From the NCBI RefSeq assembly GCF_003352085.1, contig NZ_CP025804.1:1426001-1490000 (forward strand): a stretch of DNA of 64,000 bases, given 5' to 3'. The translations under genes and the position numbers were made by a program. This document shows, one piece after another, positions 51,297-59,666 of the stretch. Below the pieces are notes generated by a model. It saw nothing but the letters and a program-made list of their open reading frames with translations. It did no database searches and was not told where the DNA came from. Origin of the DNA: Sulfitobacter sp. SK012. GTDB taxonomy: Bacteria > Pseudomonadota > Alphaproteobacteria > Rhodobacterales > Rhodobacteraceae. Positions within the stretch are counted from its first letter, which is position 1. Every line of letters starts with the position of its first letter.

Positions 51297-52822
51297 CCGA
51301 GACTATTGAACCGACGACCCCCGCCCCTGTCCTTCGGCTGGAAGGGATCGTAAAGACCTTTCCCGGTGTACGTGCACTTGATGGCGTCTCTCTTTCGATC
51401 CTGCCGGGCGAAGTGCATGCCCTGATGGGTGAAAATGGTGCTGGAAAATCCACTCTGATGAAGGTGCTTGGCGGAATTCACCAGCCTGACGAAGGCCTGA
51501 TCATTGTAGATGAACAACCAGTGATCATGTCAGGCCCGTTGGACGCGAAAGCGAAAGGAATCGTCTTCATCCACCAAGAACTCAGCCTCGCAGATGAGCT
51601 GAGTGTGGCCGAGAATATCTATCTTGGAGAATTGCCACGCAAGCGGTTCGGGCTGGTGGACTGGGCTGAACTGGAGGCCAAGACCAACACCATTCTCGAA
51701 AAGCTAAAGGTCAGTTTTAACGCCACGACGCGTGTGGGTGACCTTTCGATTGCCAACCAACAGATGGTAGAAATTGCCCGCGCACTGACGGTGGACGCAA
51801 AGGCTGTGATCTTTGATGAGCCGACCGCATCGCTGACCGATGCGGAAAAGGTTGTTTTGTTCGAGGTCATCTCTGACCTACAAGAACAGGGTGTTGGCAT
51901 TGCCTATATCTCGCACCGGATGGAAGAGATATTCAAGATCACTGACCGGATCAGCGTTTTGCGCGACGGCCAATACCAAGGCACGGTCAACACAGCCGAT
52001 ACGAATGAAGAAGGCGTGACCCAGATGATGATCGGGCGCAAGCTTGACCTCAGCCGCAATGAATCCCATCACGAATTGGGCGATGTCGCGCTTGAAGTTC
52101 GCGGTCTAAGCTGTGGTGATCTATTCAACGATGTTAATTTCGAGGTCCGGCGCGGTGAGGTTCTCGGATTTTACGGACTCGTCGGTGCCGGCCGGACGGA
52201 AATCGCTGAAACGCTATTCGGCCTTCGAAACCCGTCATCCGGTTCAATCTTGTTGGACGGCGAAGAGGTGCGGATTCATTCGCCGTATGACGCAATCGAA
52301 CGGGGCATCTCGCTGGTGCCGGAGGATCGCAAGGGACAGGGCCTCGTGCTTGGCATGAACTGCCGCGATAACATGACCTTGCCGCAAATCGACGATCTTA
52401 AATCCGGGCCGTTCGTGGCCGACGGGGCCGAGATCGCGATCTTCGATCAATACCGCGACAAGCTCGACATCAGGACACCGGGCTGGAAACAGATGGTCGG
52501 CAACCTTTCGGGTGGCAATCAGCAAAAGATCGTCATTGGGAAATGGTTGTCGATGCGTCCCAACGTGCTGATCGTGGACGAACCCACACGCGGGATCGAC
52601 GTCGGATCAAAATCGGAAATTCACAATCTGCTTCGCGAACTGGCGGCACAGGGCTATGCGGTAATCGTCATCAGTTCGGAAATGCCCGAGGTGCTTCGTG
52701 TGGCCGACCGTATCGTGGCAATGTATTCGGGTCAGGTTATGCGGACCTTCACCTCTGAAGAGGTGACCGAGGAAAACCTGATTGCCGCTATTTCGGGCTT
52801 GGAAACTGAAAAGGTGGCGTGA
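51293..52822 (+). CDS. Sugar-type ABC transporter ATPase (double cassette)
   Basis: 509 residues, the usual length of RbsA/XylG/MglA proteins with two ATPase cassettes. The first cassette has Walker A GENGAGKST, signature-region LSIANQQMVEIARAL and Walker B AVIFDEPTASL. The second has the degenerate Walker A GLVGAGRTE, the signature LSGGNQQKIVIGKWL and Walker B LIVDEPTRGID. This asymmetry is normal. It energises the importer. Confidence 0.94.
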   Translation: MTETIEPTTPAPVLRLEGIVKTFPGVRALDGVSLSILPGEVHALMGENGAGKSTLMKVLGGIHQPDEGLIIVDEQPVIMSGPLDAKAKGIVFIHQELSLADELSVAENIYLGELPRKRFGLVDWAELEAKTNTILEKLKVSFNATTRVGDLSIANQQMVEIARALTVDAKAVIFDEPTASLTDAEKVVLFEVISDLQEQGVGIAYISHRMEEIFKITDRISVLRDGQYQGTVNTADTNEEGVTQMMIGRKLDLSRNESHHELGDVALEVRGLSCGDLFNDVNFEVRRGEVLGFYGLVGAGRTEIAETLFGLRNPSSGSILLDGEEVRIHSPYDAIERGISLVPEDRKGQGLVLGMNCRDNMTLPQIDDLKSGPFVADGAEIAIFDQYRDKLDIRTPGWKQMVGNLSGGNQQKIVIGKWLSMRPNVLIVDEPTRGIDVGSKSEIHNLLRELAAQGYAVIVISSEMPEVLRVADRIVAMYSGQVMRTFTSEEVTEENLIAAISGLETEKVA

Positions 52823-53688
52823 TGCGGGTCGGGTTTGCCGGACTGGGCCGGATGGGCGCGCATATGGCGCGCAATCTGGCCCGTGCGGGGCATGACGTGA
52901 CTCTCTGGAATCGCTCGCGTGAAAAGGCCCAATCTCTAGCCACAGAGCTGGACTGCGCCACAGCAGGCAGCCCCCGGGGACTGTCGAATGCGGCGGAGGT
53001 GATCGTGACTATGTTGGCCGACGATCCGTCTTCAAAAGATGTACATAGCGGCGCGGAGGGGCTTTTTGCCGGATCGGCGCGGACCTATGTCGAGATGGGC
53101 ACGATGAGCCCGGACCACATCGCATGGCTGGCGGAACGGGCCCCCGTGGGAGCCCGTGTCATCGACGCGCCGGTCTCTGGCGCAACACAGGCCGCGGCCG
53201 ATGCGCAGCTGCTCATCATGGCGGGCTGCACGCCAGCCGAGGCTGCACCGTTAAACCTGCTCTTTGAGGCGATGGGCAAAGAAACACGGTGCCTTGGTCA
53301 GACGGGCAGTGGCGCGGTGATGAAACTGGCGGTTAATTCGCTGATCCACGGCATCAACCAAACCTTGGCTGAGGCGATGACGCTTGCCGAGGCAGCGGGG
53401 ATTGCGCCGGTTGCGGCCTTTGACGTGATCGAAGCCTCTGCGGCCTGTGCGCCGATGCTGAAATACCGCCGTCCGCTCTACCTTGACCAGGCCGCGCATG
53501 ACGTGACCTTTACAGTGGCCCTTGCGCGCAAGGACATGGAAGCGATTGCCGATCTGGCCCGCAAACTCGGCACTGATATGCCACAGGGTCTGAGCACTCT
53601 GGAAATCCTTAGAAAGGCTGAATCGGAGGGCTACGCCGCCCGCGATATGGCCTCGATCCTGAACTATATGAGAGAACATAAGTCATGA
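52822..53688 (+). CDS. 3-hydroxyisobutyrate dehydrogenase-like oxidoreductase
   Basis: 288 residues from ATG 52822 (GTG at 52819 is also possible). The N-terminal Rossmann motif GFAGLGRMGAHMARNLARAG, the substrate-binding DAPVSGATQAA and the catalytic lysine region GSGAVMKLAVNSL identify the beta-hydroxyacid dehydrogenase family (GarR, HIBADH, 6PGDH-like). It oxidises a beta-hydroxyacid to a semialdehyde, which the aldehyde dehydrogenase of the other arm could take. It overlaps the ATPase stop and the ThuA start. Confidence 0.9.
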   Translation: MRVGFAGLGRMGAHMARNLARAGHDVTLWNRSREKAQSLATELDCATAGSPRGLSNAAEVIVTMLADDPSSKDVHSGAEGLFAGSARTYVEMGTMSPDHIAWLAERAPVGARVIDAPVSGATQAAADAQLLIMAGCTPAEAAPLNLLFEAMGKETRCLGQTGSGAVMKLAVNSLIHGINQTLAEAMTLAEAAGIAPVAAFDVIEASAACAPMLKYRRPLYLDQAAHDVTFTVALARKDMEAIADLARKLGTDMPQGLSTLEILRKAESEGYAARDMASILNYMREHKS

Positions 53689-54389
53689 AAGCTGTACTTT
53701 TTGTCGGGGGCTGGGAAGGCCACGCCCCAAAGGATTTTGCGGATTGGTATCGCGATTTGCTGGTGGAAAACGGTTTTGAGGTCGTCGTTCATGACACGCT
53801 TGAACCACTGGAACGCCCTGAGGACATGGCGGATGTCGATCTGATCACCCCGATCTGGTCGTCCGCCCGCTCAGGGCATCAAGAAGAGTTCGGCAATATG
53901 ACCAAGGTGCAGGAAGACGGCCTGCTAAAGCTCATCGGCGATGGCTGTGGTCTTGCGGGCTGGCATGGGCATATGGGTGACGCGTTTCGCGACCGTCCCA
54001 CCTACCACTTCCTGATCGGTGGTCAGTTCGTCGCACACCCGCCCGGCTGGCCCGACAATCTCCAGCCCAAAGAAGACTACATTGATTATGATGTGACGAT
54101 CTGCCAGCCAGATCACCCACTTGTCGAAGGGATCCGCAGTTTCCGCATCACGTCAGAACAGTACTATATGCTCACTGACCCGTCTAACAACGTGCTGGCG
54201 ACGACGACGTTTTCAGGGGATCACCTTTGGTGGATTGAGGGCACGGTGATCCCCGTCACTTGGACACGACGTTGGGACAAGGGGCGCGTGTTCTACTGCT
54301 CGATCGGACATGAGTTGGACGATCTCAAGGTGCCTGAAGTCACCGAGATGATCCGCCGTGGCGCAGTTTGGGCTGCGGGCAGGACATAG
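53685..54389 (+). CDS. ThuA-domain protein
   Basis: 234 residues of the class I glutamine-amidotransferase-like ThuA family (FVGGWEGHAPKDFADWYRDL, GCGLAGWHGHMGDAFRD, ITSEQYYMLTDPSNNVL, RRWDKGRVFYCSIGHELDD). Members occur in trehalose and other carbohydrate catabolic operons; some are sugar dehydrogenase or isomerase partners. The family lacks the amidotransferase cysteine, as does this protein at the expected position. It ends the rightward arm and overlaps the preceding gene by four bases. Confidence 0.88.
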   Translation: MKAVLFVGGWEGHAPKDFADWYRDLLVENGFEVVVHDTLEPLERPEDMADVDLITPIWSSARSGHQEEFGNMTKVQEDGLLKLIGDGCGLAGWHGHMGDAFRDRPTYHFLIGGQFVAHPPGWPDNLQPKEDYIDYDVTICQPDHPLVEGIRSFRITSEQYYMLTDPSNNVLATTTFSGDHLWWIEGTVIPVTWTRRWDKGRVFYCSIGHELDDLKVPEVTEMIRRGAVWAAGRT

Positions 54390-54754
54390 GGGTCAAAGCA
54401 GCGTCGCTCGAATTTTGACACTGCGTCAGAGTATAAACAGACGAGTTCGCCTGCCATGTCTGTAATGCGAGGTGTGATAACAGTCGCAATAGGCTGACAG
54501 ATCGCAGTTATGGAAAAGATATGGAACCACCAGCTTGGTCAGCTCGATTGCCCATGCTTTGCCCGCGACTTGTTCCTTCAGAGTTTCGCTCCCGCTGCGG
54601 TTCGAATGAATGGCCGCTTTTCCCGCTGCACAGCGGCGAAAAAAATTTACGCTGTTGCAGCGATTTCCGCGCTGCGAGCGCATGCAGCACAAAATCAACA
54701 GGTCTGGTGTGGGCTCTTTCCGGTCTTTAGCCGCGCTTTGCGCCAAGGTCCGGT
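54390..54754. other. Gap between catabolic cluster and defence island
   Basis: 365 bp without a supported gene. Frames are open on the minus strand for about 100 codons but show no domain or start signal. The boundary between the catabolic cluster and the accessory island lies here. Confidence 0.4.
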
Positions 54755-55366
54755 TCAGTAGATTGATCTGAGCAGGTTTGCAGCATTCTCCGCTCGTTCG
54801 CTGAAGTTAGCGAAATCAGGGGAAAGTTTGTTCAAAATACGTGGAATCTTGCCGCTTTTTGGCTCTGTTTTTGGTAATCGTTCGTTGTAGGGGACCTGAG
54901 CTCCCGGGCCTAAATCAAAGAACAAGAATGTGCTGATTGGGTCGCCTTTTCGCAGAGAGCATTCCTCTCTTCCAAAATTAATCAGCGTGAAAGTGAGCTT
55001 ACCAGAGAACCCTGGATCAATATGGCCTGGGTTGGTCATCAATAGGCCATCTCGAGCGAGCCTTGCAGGTGGAAAGCAAATCCCAGAGATATTTTCTTTA
55101 AGTGATAACTCTTCAAGCGTTTCGATGACAATGCTATCGCCAGCTGCCAACCTGTAGCCTGTTTCTCCTCTTAGTGTATGCTCCTCATCCATTTTTTTAG
55201 ATGTAGGAAAATAGATTTCACCAACACTGAGATCGAGTGAACTTGCCTGAATCGGACAATTCGAGGAGGTAATATCGATTGAATCCAGATCAAAGTTAGT
55301 CAACCCAATTGTTTTAGTCCGGATTGCTTCCACTAATTCATGATCTACCAACATTTTACCAGACAT
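54755..55366 (-). CDS. dCTP deaminase/dUTPase family protein
   Basis: 203 residues. It has IQASSLDLSVG and the catalytic-site stretch PPARLARDGLLMTNPGHIDP, then GFSGKLTFTLINFG, all typical of the trimeric dCTP deaminase/dUTPase fold. The N terminus (MLVDHELVEAI) also fits Dcd. Such proteins make dUMP/dUTP for thymidylate synthesis, and family members act as anti-phage nucleotide-depletion proteins. Its location at the edge of an island of nuclease and ATPase genes makes the second role plausible. The C-terminal tail after PKTEPKSGKI is not standard. Confidence 0.8.
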   Translation of the reverse strand: MSGKMLVDHELVEAIRTKTIGLTNFDLDSIDITSSNCPIQASSLDLSVGEIYFPTSKKMDEEHTLRGETGYRLAAGDSIVIETLEELSLKENISGICFPPARLARDGLLMTNPGHIDPGFSGKLTFTLINFGREECSLRKGDPISTFLFFDLGPGAQVPYNERLPKTEPKSGKIPRILNKLSPDFANFSERAENAANLLRSIY

Positions 55367-55863
55367 GAGGACTCCCAGTTCGAATGTTAAAAGCTTCAGA
55401 AGACTTGTGTCTGCTGACGTTAGTCAACGCACTAACAATTTTCGATGTCTCCAGCAACTCTAGTTCCAGCGCCGAACTTCGCACCAATCTATGGAGTGCC
55501 CCGATACGAGTTGAGTGGTCACGACGATGTTTCGTCCTTGTCGAAAGTGAACGCAATCTGATCATAGAGCCCGTTCGATTTCATCCGGCGTGCATCCGAA
55601 ACACGTATTTTAACACTGCGACTTGATCGGTTTGCTCTTGCAGCGAGCGATCGCTTCCCGCCCTTGACGTAGAAATGTGCATGGTGCAGAAATTGCGCAA
55701 ATTCACTTACCCAAGACCGTCGCGAATGGCCCAAACCGGACTTTGACAATACCCGAGTGCGCGGCAGCGCAGCTTCCCCAAAGCAGACCTTGATCGGCAT
55801 CGCAGCAACCAGGGGGAATACAATTATGGATACAACCAACGCATTGTCCGGCATAGTATAATC
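55367..55863. other. Gap with degenerate repeats before the nuclease pair
   Basis: 497 bp, no convincing gene. The right part (about 55700-55800) carries degenerate repeat words (GCGGCAGCGCAGCTTCCC, AAAGCAGACCTTGATCGGC) shared with the gaps at 11.0 and 17.9 kb. A minus-strand frame that overlaps the next gene head-on is judged spurious. Confidence 0.5.
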
Positions 55864-56973
55864 ATGGTTCGTTTCATTCACACATCCGACCTTCACCTTG
55901 GAAAGCGATTTGGTCAGTTCCCAGAAGATTTGCGCGGAAGGCTGACCGAAGCAAGACACCAATCCATCACCAACTTGGCAGAACTATCCCGTAGCCAAGG
56001 AGCGGAATTTATCCTTGTAGCCGGAGATGTTTTCGATACCGGCACGCCATCCCCCTCTGTGATACGGCAAGCGATGCGGGCCATGGCTGCTGATCAAGCG
56101 ACAAAGTGGGTGATCATACCCGGAAATCACGATTCCTTATCTTCCGATGAGCTTTGGAAACAGGTCGCCAATGATCGACCCGAAAACGTGCTGCTCGGTC
56201 TCGAAAGCAAGCCTATTGAAATAACTCCCGCGACATTCATTCTGCCCGCCCCCTGCCTTAATCGTAGGCCTGGACGCGACCTTACCGAATGGATGTCCGA
56301 TGCCAATATTGCGGGCGAAGGTATACGCATCGGACTGGCGCATGGTGCGGTACAGAGCTTTGGAGAGGAAGGCGCTTCGGAAGTCATTGCCCCAGATCGC
56401 GCAAAACAGTCTGGCCTCCACTATCTTGCTCTTGGAGACTGGCACGGCCAGATCTCAATCAATGAGCGAACCTGGTACTCGGGCACGCCCGAGCCGGACC
56501 GCTTCAAACACAGTGAGCCGGGCAAAGCTCTCGTGGTCGAGATCAAGGGCCCCGGAGCCATACCCGTTGTGCAGCCACTCGAAACTGGAAGTTTCAATTG
56601 GCAAAAACAAGCGATGCATATCCTGTCCGGCGAAGATGTTGGAAAGCAACTTGATGATATCCTTCCGGAGGTATCTCTGAGGCGCAGTACGTTGCTTCAG
56701 ATAGTAGTAGAGGGTCGCATTCGAATTCCGGATCGTTTGGACCTAGATGAAGAAATCCGCAAGGTCGCGCCCGACTTCGCATTGTTTGAAGCGAGATCAG
56801 AAGCGCTTGCGAGCGAATATGAAGTATCGGACCTGGACGTAATCGATCAGGCAGGTGCCCTAAGGCAAGCTGCTGAGGGTCTTATGCGGGAAGCCGAGGC
56901 GGATTCCGACCCTCATGGTGTTTCCGCATCGGCCCTGTCCATGCTCTTTACATTTGCGGCGGAAGAAGCATGA
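55864..56973 (+). CDS. SbcD/Mre11-like metallophosphoesterase (DNA exonuclease)
   Basis: 369 residues. The five calcineurin-type phosphoesterase motifs are visible: TSDLHLGK (D9, H11), GDVFD, GNHDS, GLAHGA, and LGDWHG. It has a C-terminal capping domain as in YhaO/SbcD. Expected to be a dimanganese nuclease acting on DNA ends with the ATPase encoded next; their genes overlap by four bases. The start ATG has weak upstream signals. The position at the head of this island suggests a mobile defence copy rather than the housekeeping sbcD. Confidence 0.9.
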   Translation: MVRFIHTSDLHLGKRFGQFPEDLRGRLTEARHQSITNLAELSRSQGAEFILVAGDVFDTGTPSPSVIRQAMRAMAADQATKWVIIPGNHDSLSSDELWKQVANDRPENVLLGLESKPIEITPATFILPAPCLNRRPGRDLTEWMSDANIAGEGIRIGLAHGAVQSFGEEGASEVIAPDRAKQSGLHYLALGDWHGQISINERTWYSGTPEPDRFKHSEPGKALVVEIKGPGAIPVVQPLETGSFNWQKQAMHILSGEDVGKQLDDILPEVSLRRSTLLQIVVEGRIRIPDRLDLDEEIRKVAPDFALFEARSEALASEYEVSDLDVIDQAGALRQAAEGLMREAEADSDPHGVSASALSMLFTFAAEEA

Positions 56974-59615
56974 AGCTCCGAGCGTTGCGACTGTGGAATG
57001 TGAGAAAGTTTGCCGGTCGCGGCATCGCAATTGAGAACATCGGTGATGGAGTGAACGTTCTTTCGGCAGAAAACGAATTCGGCAAATCGACAAGCTTCGA
57101 CGCGTTGCATGCGGCCTTCTTTCAGCCCTTCTCGGGAACACCGAAGCCCGTCCAGATGCTTCGCCCCTATAGCGGCGGCAGCCCTCAAGTCGAAGTCGAT
57201 GTCGAGACGCATGAGGGTCAGTTCCGTATCAGCAAGACATACTACACCGGTAAGAATGCGGTCATAACCGATATTGCGACAAATAGAATTGTCGCTCAGG
57301 CAGACGCTGCCGAGACTTGGATAGCTAACCTGATACGGGGTGGGTCAGCTGGACCTGCTGGGCTTTTGTGGGTTCAACAAGGAGCCACCGATATCGGTGG
57401 CGGTTCCAACAAAGAGAAAGATGAGGAGCGCAGGGTCAGAGAAGATGTGCTGACCTCGGTAACGGGTGATGAGGTCGAATTTCTCACCGGTGGACGTCGC
57501 ATGTTGCGCGTCCTCGACCGTACCAATGCAAAACTGGAAGAGTTGGTCACGAGCAAAGGGAAGCCCAAGGCTGGAGGGCAATACGCCAAAGCCTTTTCAG
57601 AGCTTGAGGACCTACAGGGGAAAGAGACTGACCTCGCCTCGCAAATTTCTGACTTACGGTCTGCGCTAGATACGCGTCGCAAAAAGCTGAAACGGTTGAA
57701 AGATTTGAACGATCCTGATGCGGTACAGTCCAGGCTCCAGCAAAAGACGGACGCCGCAGAACGGCTAGAGGCAGCAAAGGAACAATCTGGCAAACTAGCC
57801 ACGGCTGAAGCGCAGGAAAAGCTGGCAGTGGAAAAGTGTCAGAATGCGAAGAACCAGCTCGAAACCCATCAGTCAAAACTAGAGAAGCTCGGGAAAATAG
57901 TTCAACAAATCATCGAGGGTGAAGCTCAACAAGAGGATGCCAAGCTGAAACGAAACGCAGCGCTATCCGCCAATGAGTCAAGCCAAAAGGCTCTACAAAC
58001 ATGTGACGAGCGATTGAACAATGCGCGTGAACTTCTAAACGCAGCAAAACGTTCAATGGAGGCCGAGCGAGCCGCAGAGCAGTTCACAGAGCTGAAGACG
58101 CAACTTGAAAAAGCAGAAAAACTTCGAGGCGAAATTGAAAAGCTCGAAGCCGAATGTGATGCGCTTTTGGTTGATGACCAGGTTGTTGGGCAACTGGAAA
58201 CCTTTGAACGACGGATCGAAACTCTCAACGCGACAATCCTAACTGAGTCGGTTGTTGTTCAGGTCGACTATGTAGAACCCAGTAGAAATCAGATCACCCA
58301 TGATGGGAGTGTCTTAGCCGACGGACAGTCAATCAAGGTGTCCTCAGAGACCTGTCTCGATATTCCGCAAGTCGGCCAGCTGACGATATCAGTTGGCTCC
58401 GATGCATCTACCCAAGAATTGGAAGCTGAACTCCAGGAGGTCAAAGAGCAACTCCGAAGCGGCCTTTCTCAAATCAATTGCGTGTCCATCTTAGCGGCAA
58501 AAGAACAACTGACAATCGCAAAGGCTAAAACCTCTTCCTTGATGTTGAAGCGCGCAGAGCTGGAAACGCGGGCACCAGAGGGTATCGATACATTGAGGCA
58601 ACGCTCGGTCAAATTGGAAGAACTCTGCAAAGCTTCTGATCCTCAAAAAACTAGCTTGGATGATGCTGAGCGCGAACTTGCTGCTGCCATCGAAACGCAT
58701 CGCACTACCCAAAGCGACAGAGAAATCGCTCGATCAGCATATCACGATGCGAAGGATGAGGTTCTTCGCAGAGACATTATGGTCGCTGGCATTCGCAAGG
58801 AACGACAAGAGCTGGAAACCGAATTCGGGTCGGACGTTGAGCAAAGCGACCACCTGAAATCGCTTCAAAGCGCATTTGCCGACGAGCAAGAGATACTGGC
58901 CGCCGCTCAGAAAGTTACTGGGGAGCTAAGAGCCGATGCCCCCGACTTGAAGAGTGTGACTGCAACATATGAACGAGCCGCCTCCACTCATGATCGAGCG
59001 CAAGCCGAGATCGATATTTTGAATAAGGAAGTGGCCGAACTTGATGGGCGCATATCTGTCTCATCGGGCCATGGCATTGAAGATGTGTACGAGGAAGTTA
59101 AAGGACGATGCATCGCGTCAAATAGCCGCGTTGGACGTTTCAATCACGAAGTCGCAGCGCTCTCTCGACTTAAGGAGGCGCTAGAAGACGCGCGCTCCTC
59201 GGCCAAAGATCAATATTTTGAACCTGTCATGGCCGAACTGAAACCACTCCTAACCCTATTGTTGGATGAGGCATCCATCACTTTCGATGAGGCGACGCTT
59301 CTACCCAGAACGCTCGGTCGTGAGGGTTTAGATGAAGACATTACATTCTTGAGTGGGGGAATGCGCGAACAGCTTGCCATCCTCACTCGATTGGCTTTTG
59401 CACGTCTGCTCGCAAAATCTGGCAATCCAGTTCCGGTCATCCTCGATGATGCACTGGTGTATTCGGACGATGAGCGCATCGAACGTATGTTCGACGCCTT
59501 GCATAGACAGGCGAATGATCTTCAGATTCTGGTTTTCAGTTGCCGGCAGCGCGCCTTCGAACGTTTGGGTGGCAATGGACTCAATATGACCGAGTGGAAG
59601 CCTGGCGATTCATGA
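56970..59615 (+). CDS. SbcC/Rad50/YhaN-like SMC-type ATPase
   Basis: 881 residues. Walker A is AENEFGKST (about 33-41), like the YhaN group. A long coiled-coil middle (about 200-750) rich in Glu, Lys and Gln follows. The C-terminal ABC signature is FLSGGMREQ and Walker B is VPVILDDALVYSDD. No CxxC zinc hook is found in the coiled coil, unlike Rad50/SbcC and unlike the next gene. A globular interruption around residues 415-500 (VDYVEPSRNQITHDG) is unusual. It forms an ATP-driven DNA-end-processing complex with the upstream phosphoesterase. Confidence 0.88.
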   Translation: MKLRALRLWNVRKFAGRGIAIENIGDGVNVLSAENEFGKSTSFDALHAAFFQPFSGTPKPVQMLRPYSGGSPQVEVDVETHEGQFRISKTYYTGKNAVITDIATNRIVAQADAAETWIANLIRGGSAGPAGLLWVQQGATDIGGGSNKEKDEERRVREDVLTSVTGDEVEFLTGGRRMLRVLDRTNAKLEELVTSKGKPKAGGQYAKAFSELEDLQGKETDLASQISDLRSALDTRRKKLKRLKDLNDPDAVQSRLQQKTDAAERLEAAKEQSGKLATAEAQEKLAVEKCQNAKNQLETHQSKLEKLGKIVQQIIEGEAQQEDAKLKRNAALSANESSQKALQTCDERLNNARELLNAAKRSMEAERAAEQFTELKTQLEKAEKLRGEIEKLEAECDALLVDDQVVGQLETFERRIETLNATILTESVVVQVDYVEPSRNQITHDGSVLADGQSIKVSSETCLDIPQVGQLTISVGSDASTQELEAELQEVKEQLRSGLSQINCVSILAAKEQLTIAKAKTSSLMLKRAELETRAPEGIDTLRQRSVKLEELCKASDPQKTSLDDAERELAAAIETHRTTQSDREIARSAYHDAKDEVLRRDIMVAGIRKERQELETEFGSDVEQSDHLKSLQSAFADEQEILAAAQKVTGELRADAPDLKSVTATYERAASTHDRAQAEIDILNKEVAELDGRISVSSGHGIEDVYEEVKGRCIASNSRVGRFNHEVAALSRLKEALEDARSSAKDQYFEPVMAELKPLLTLLLDEASITFDEATLLPRTLGREGLDEDITFLSGGMREQLAILTRLAFARLLAKSGNPVPVILDDALVYSDDERIERMFDALHRQANDLQILVFSCRQRAFERLGGNGLNMTEWKPGDS

Positions 59616-59666
59616 GCCGAGCTAGAGTCGACCAAATTTGATCTAAAGAAGCTTTAGGGGTAAAAA

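Noticed and set aside
55519..55962. A 147-codon minus-strand frame overlapping the start of the SbcD-like gene
   Set aside because: It overlaps the phosphoesterase start head-on and crosses repeat-like non-coding sequence; no domain.
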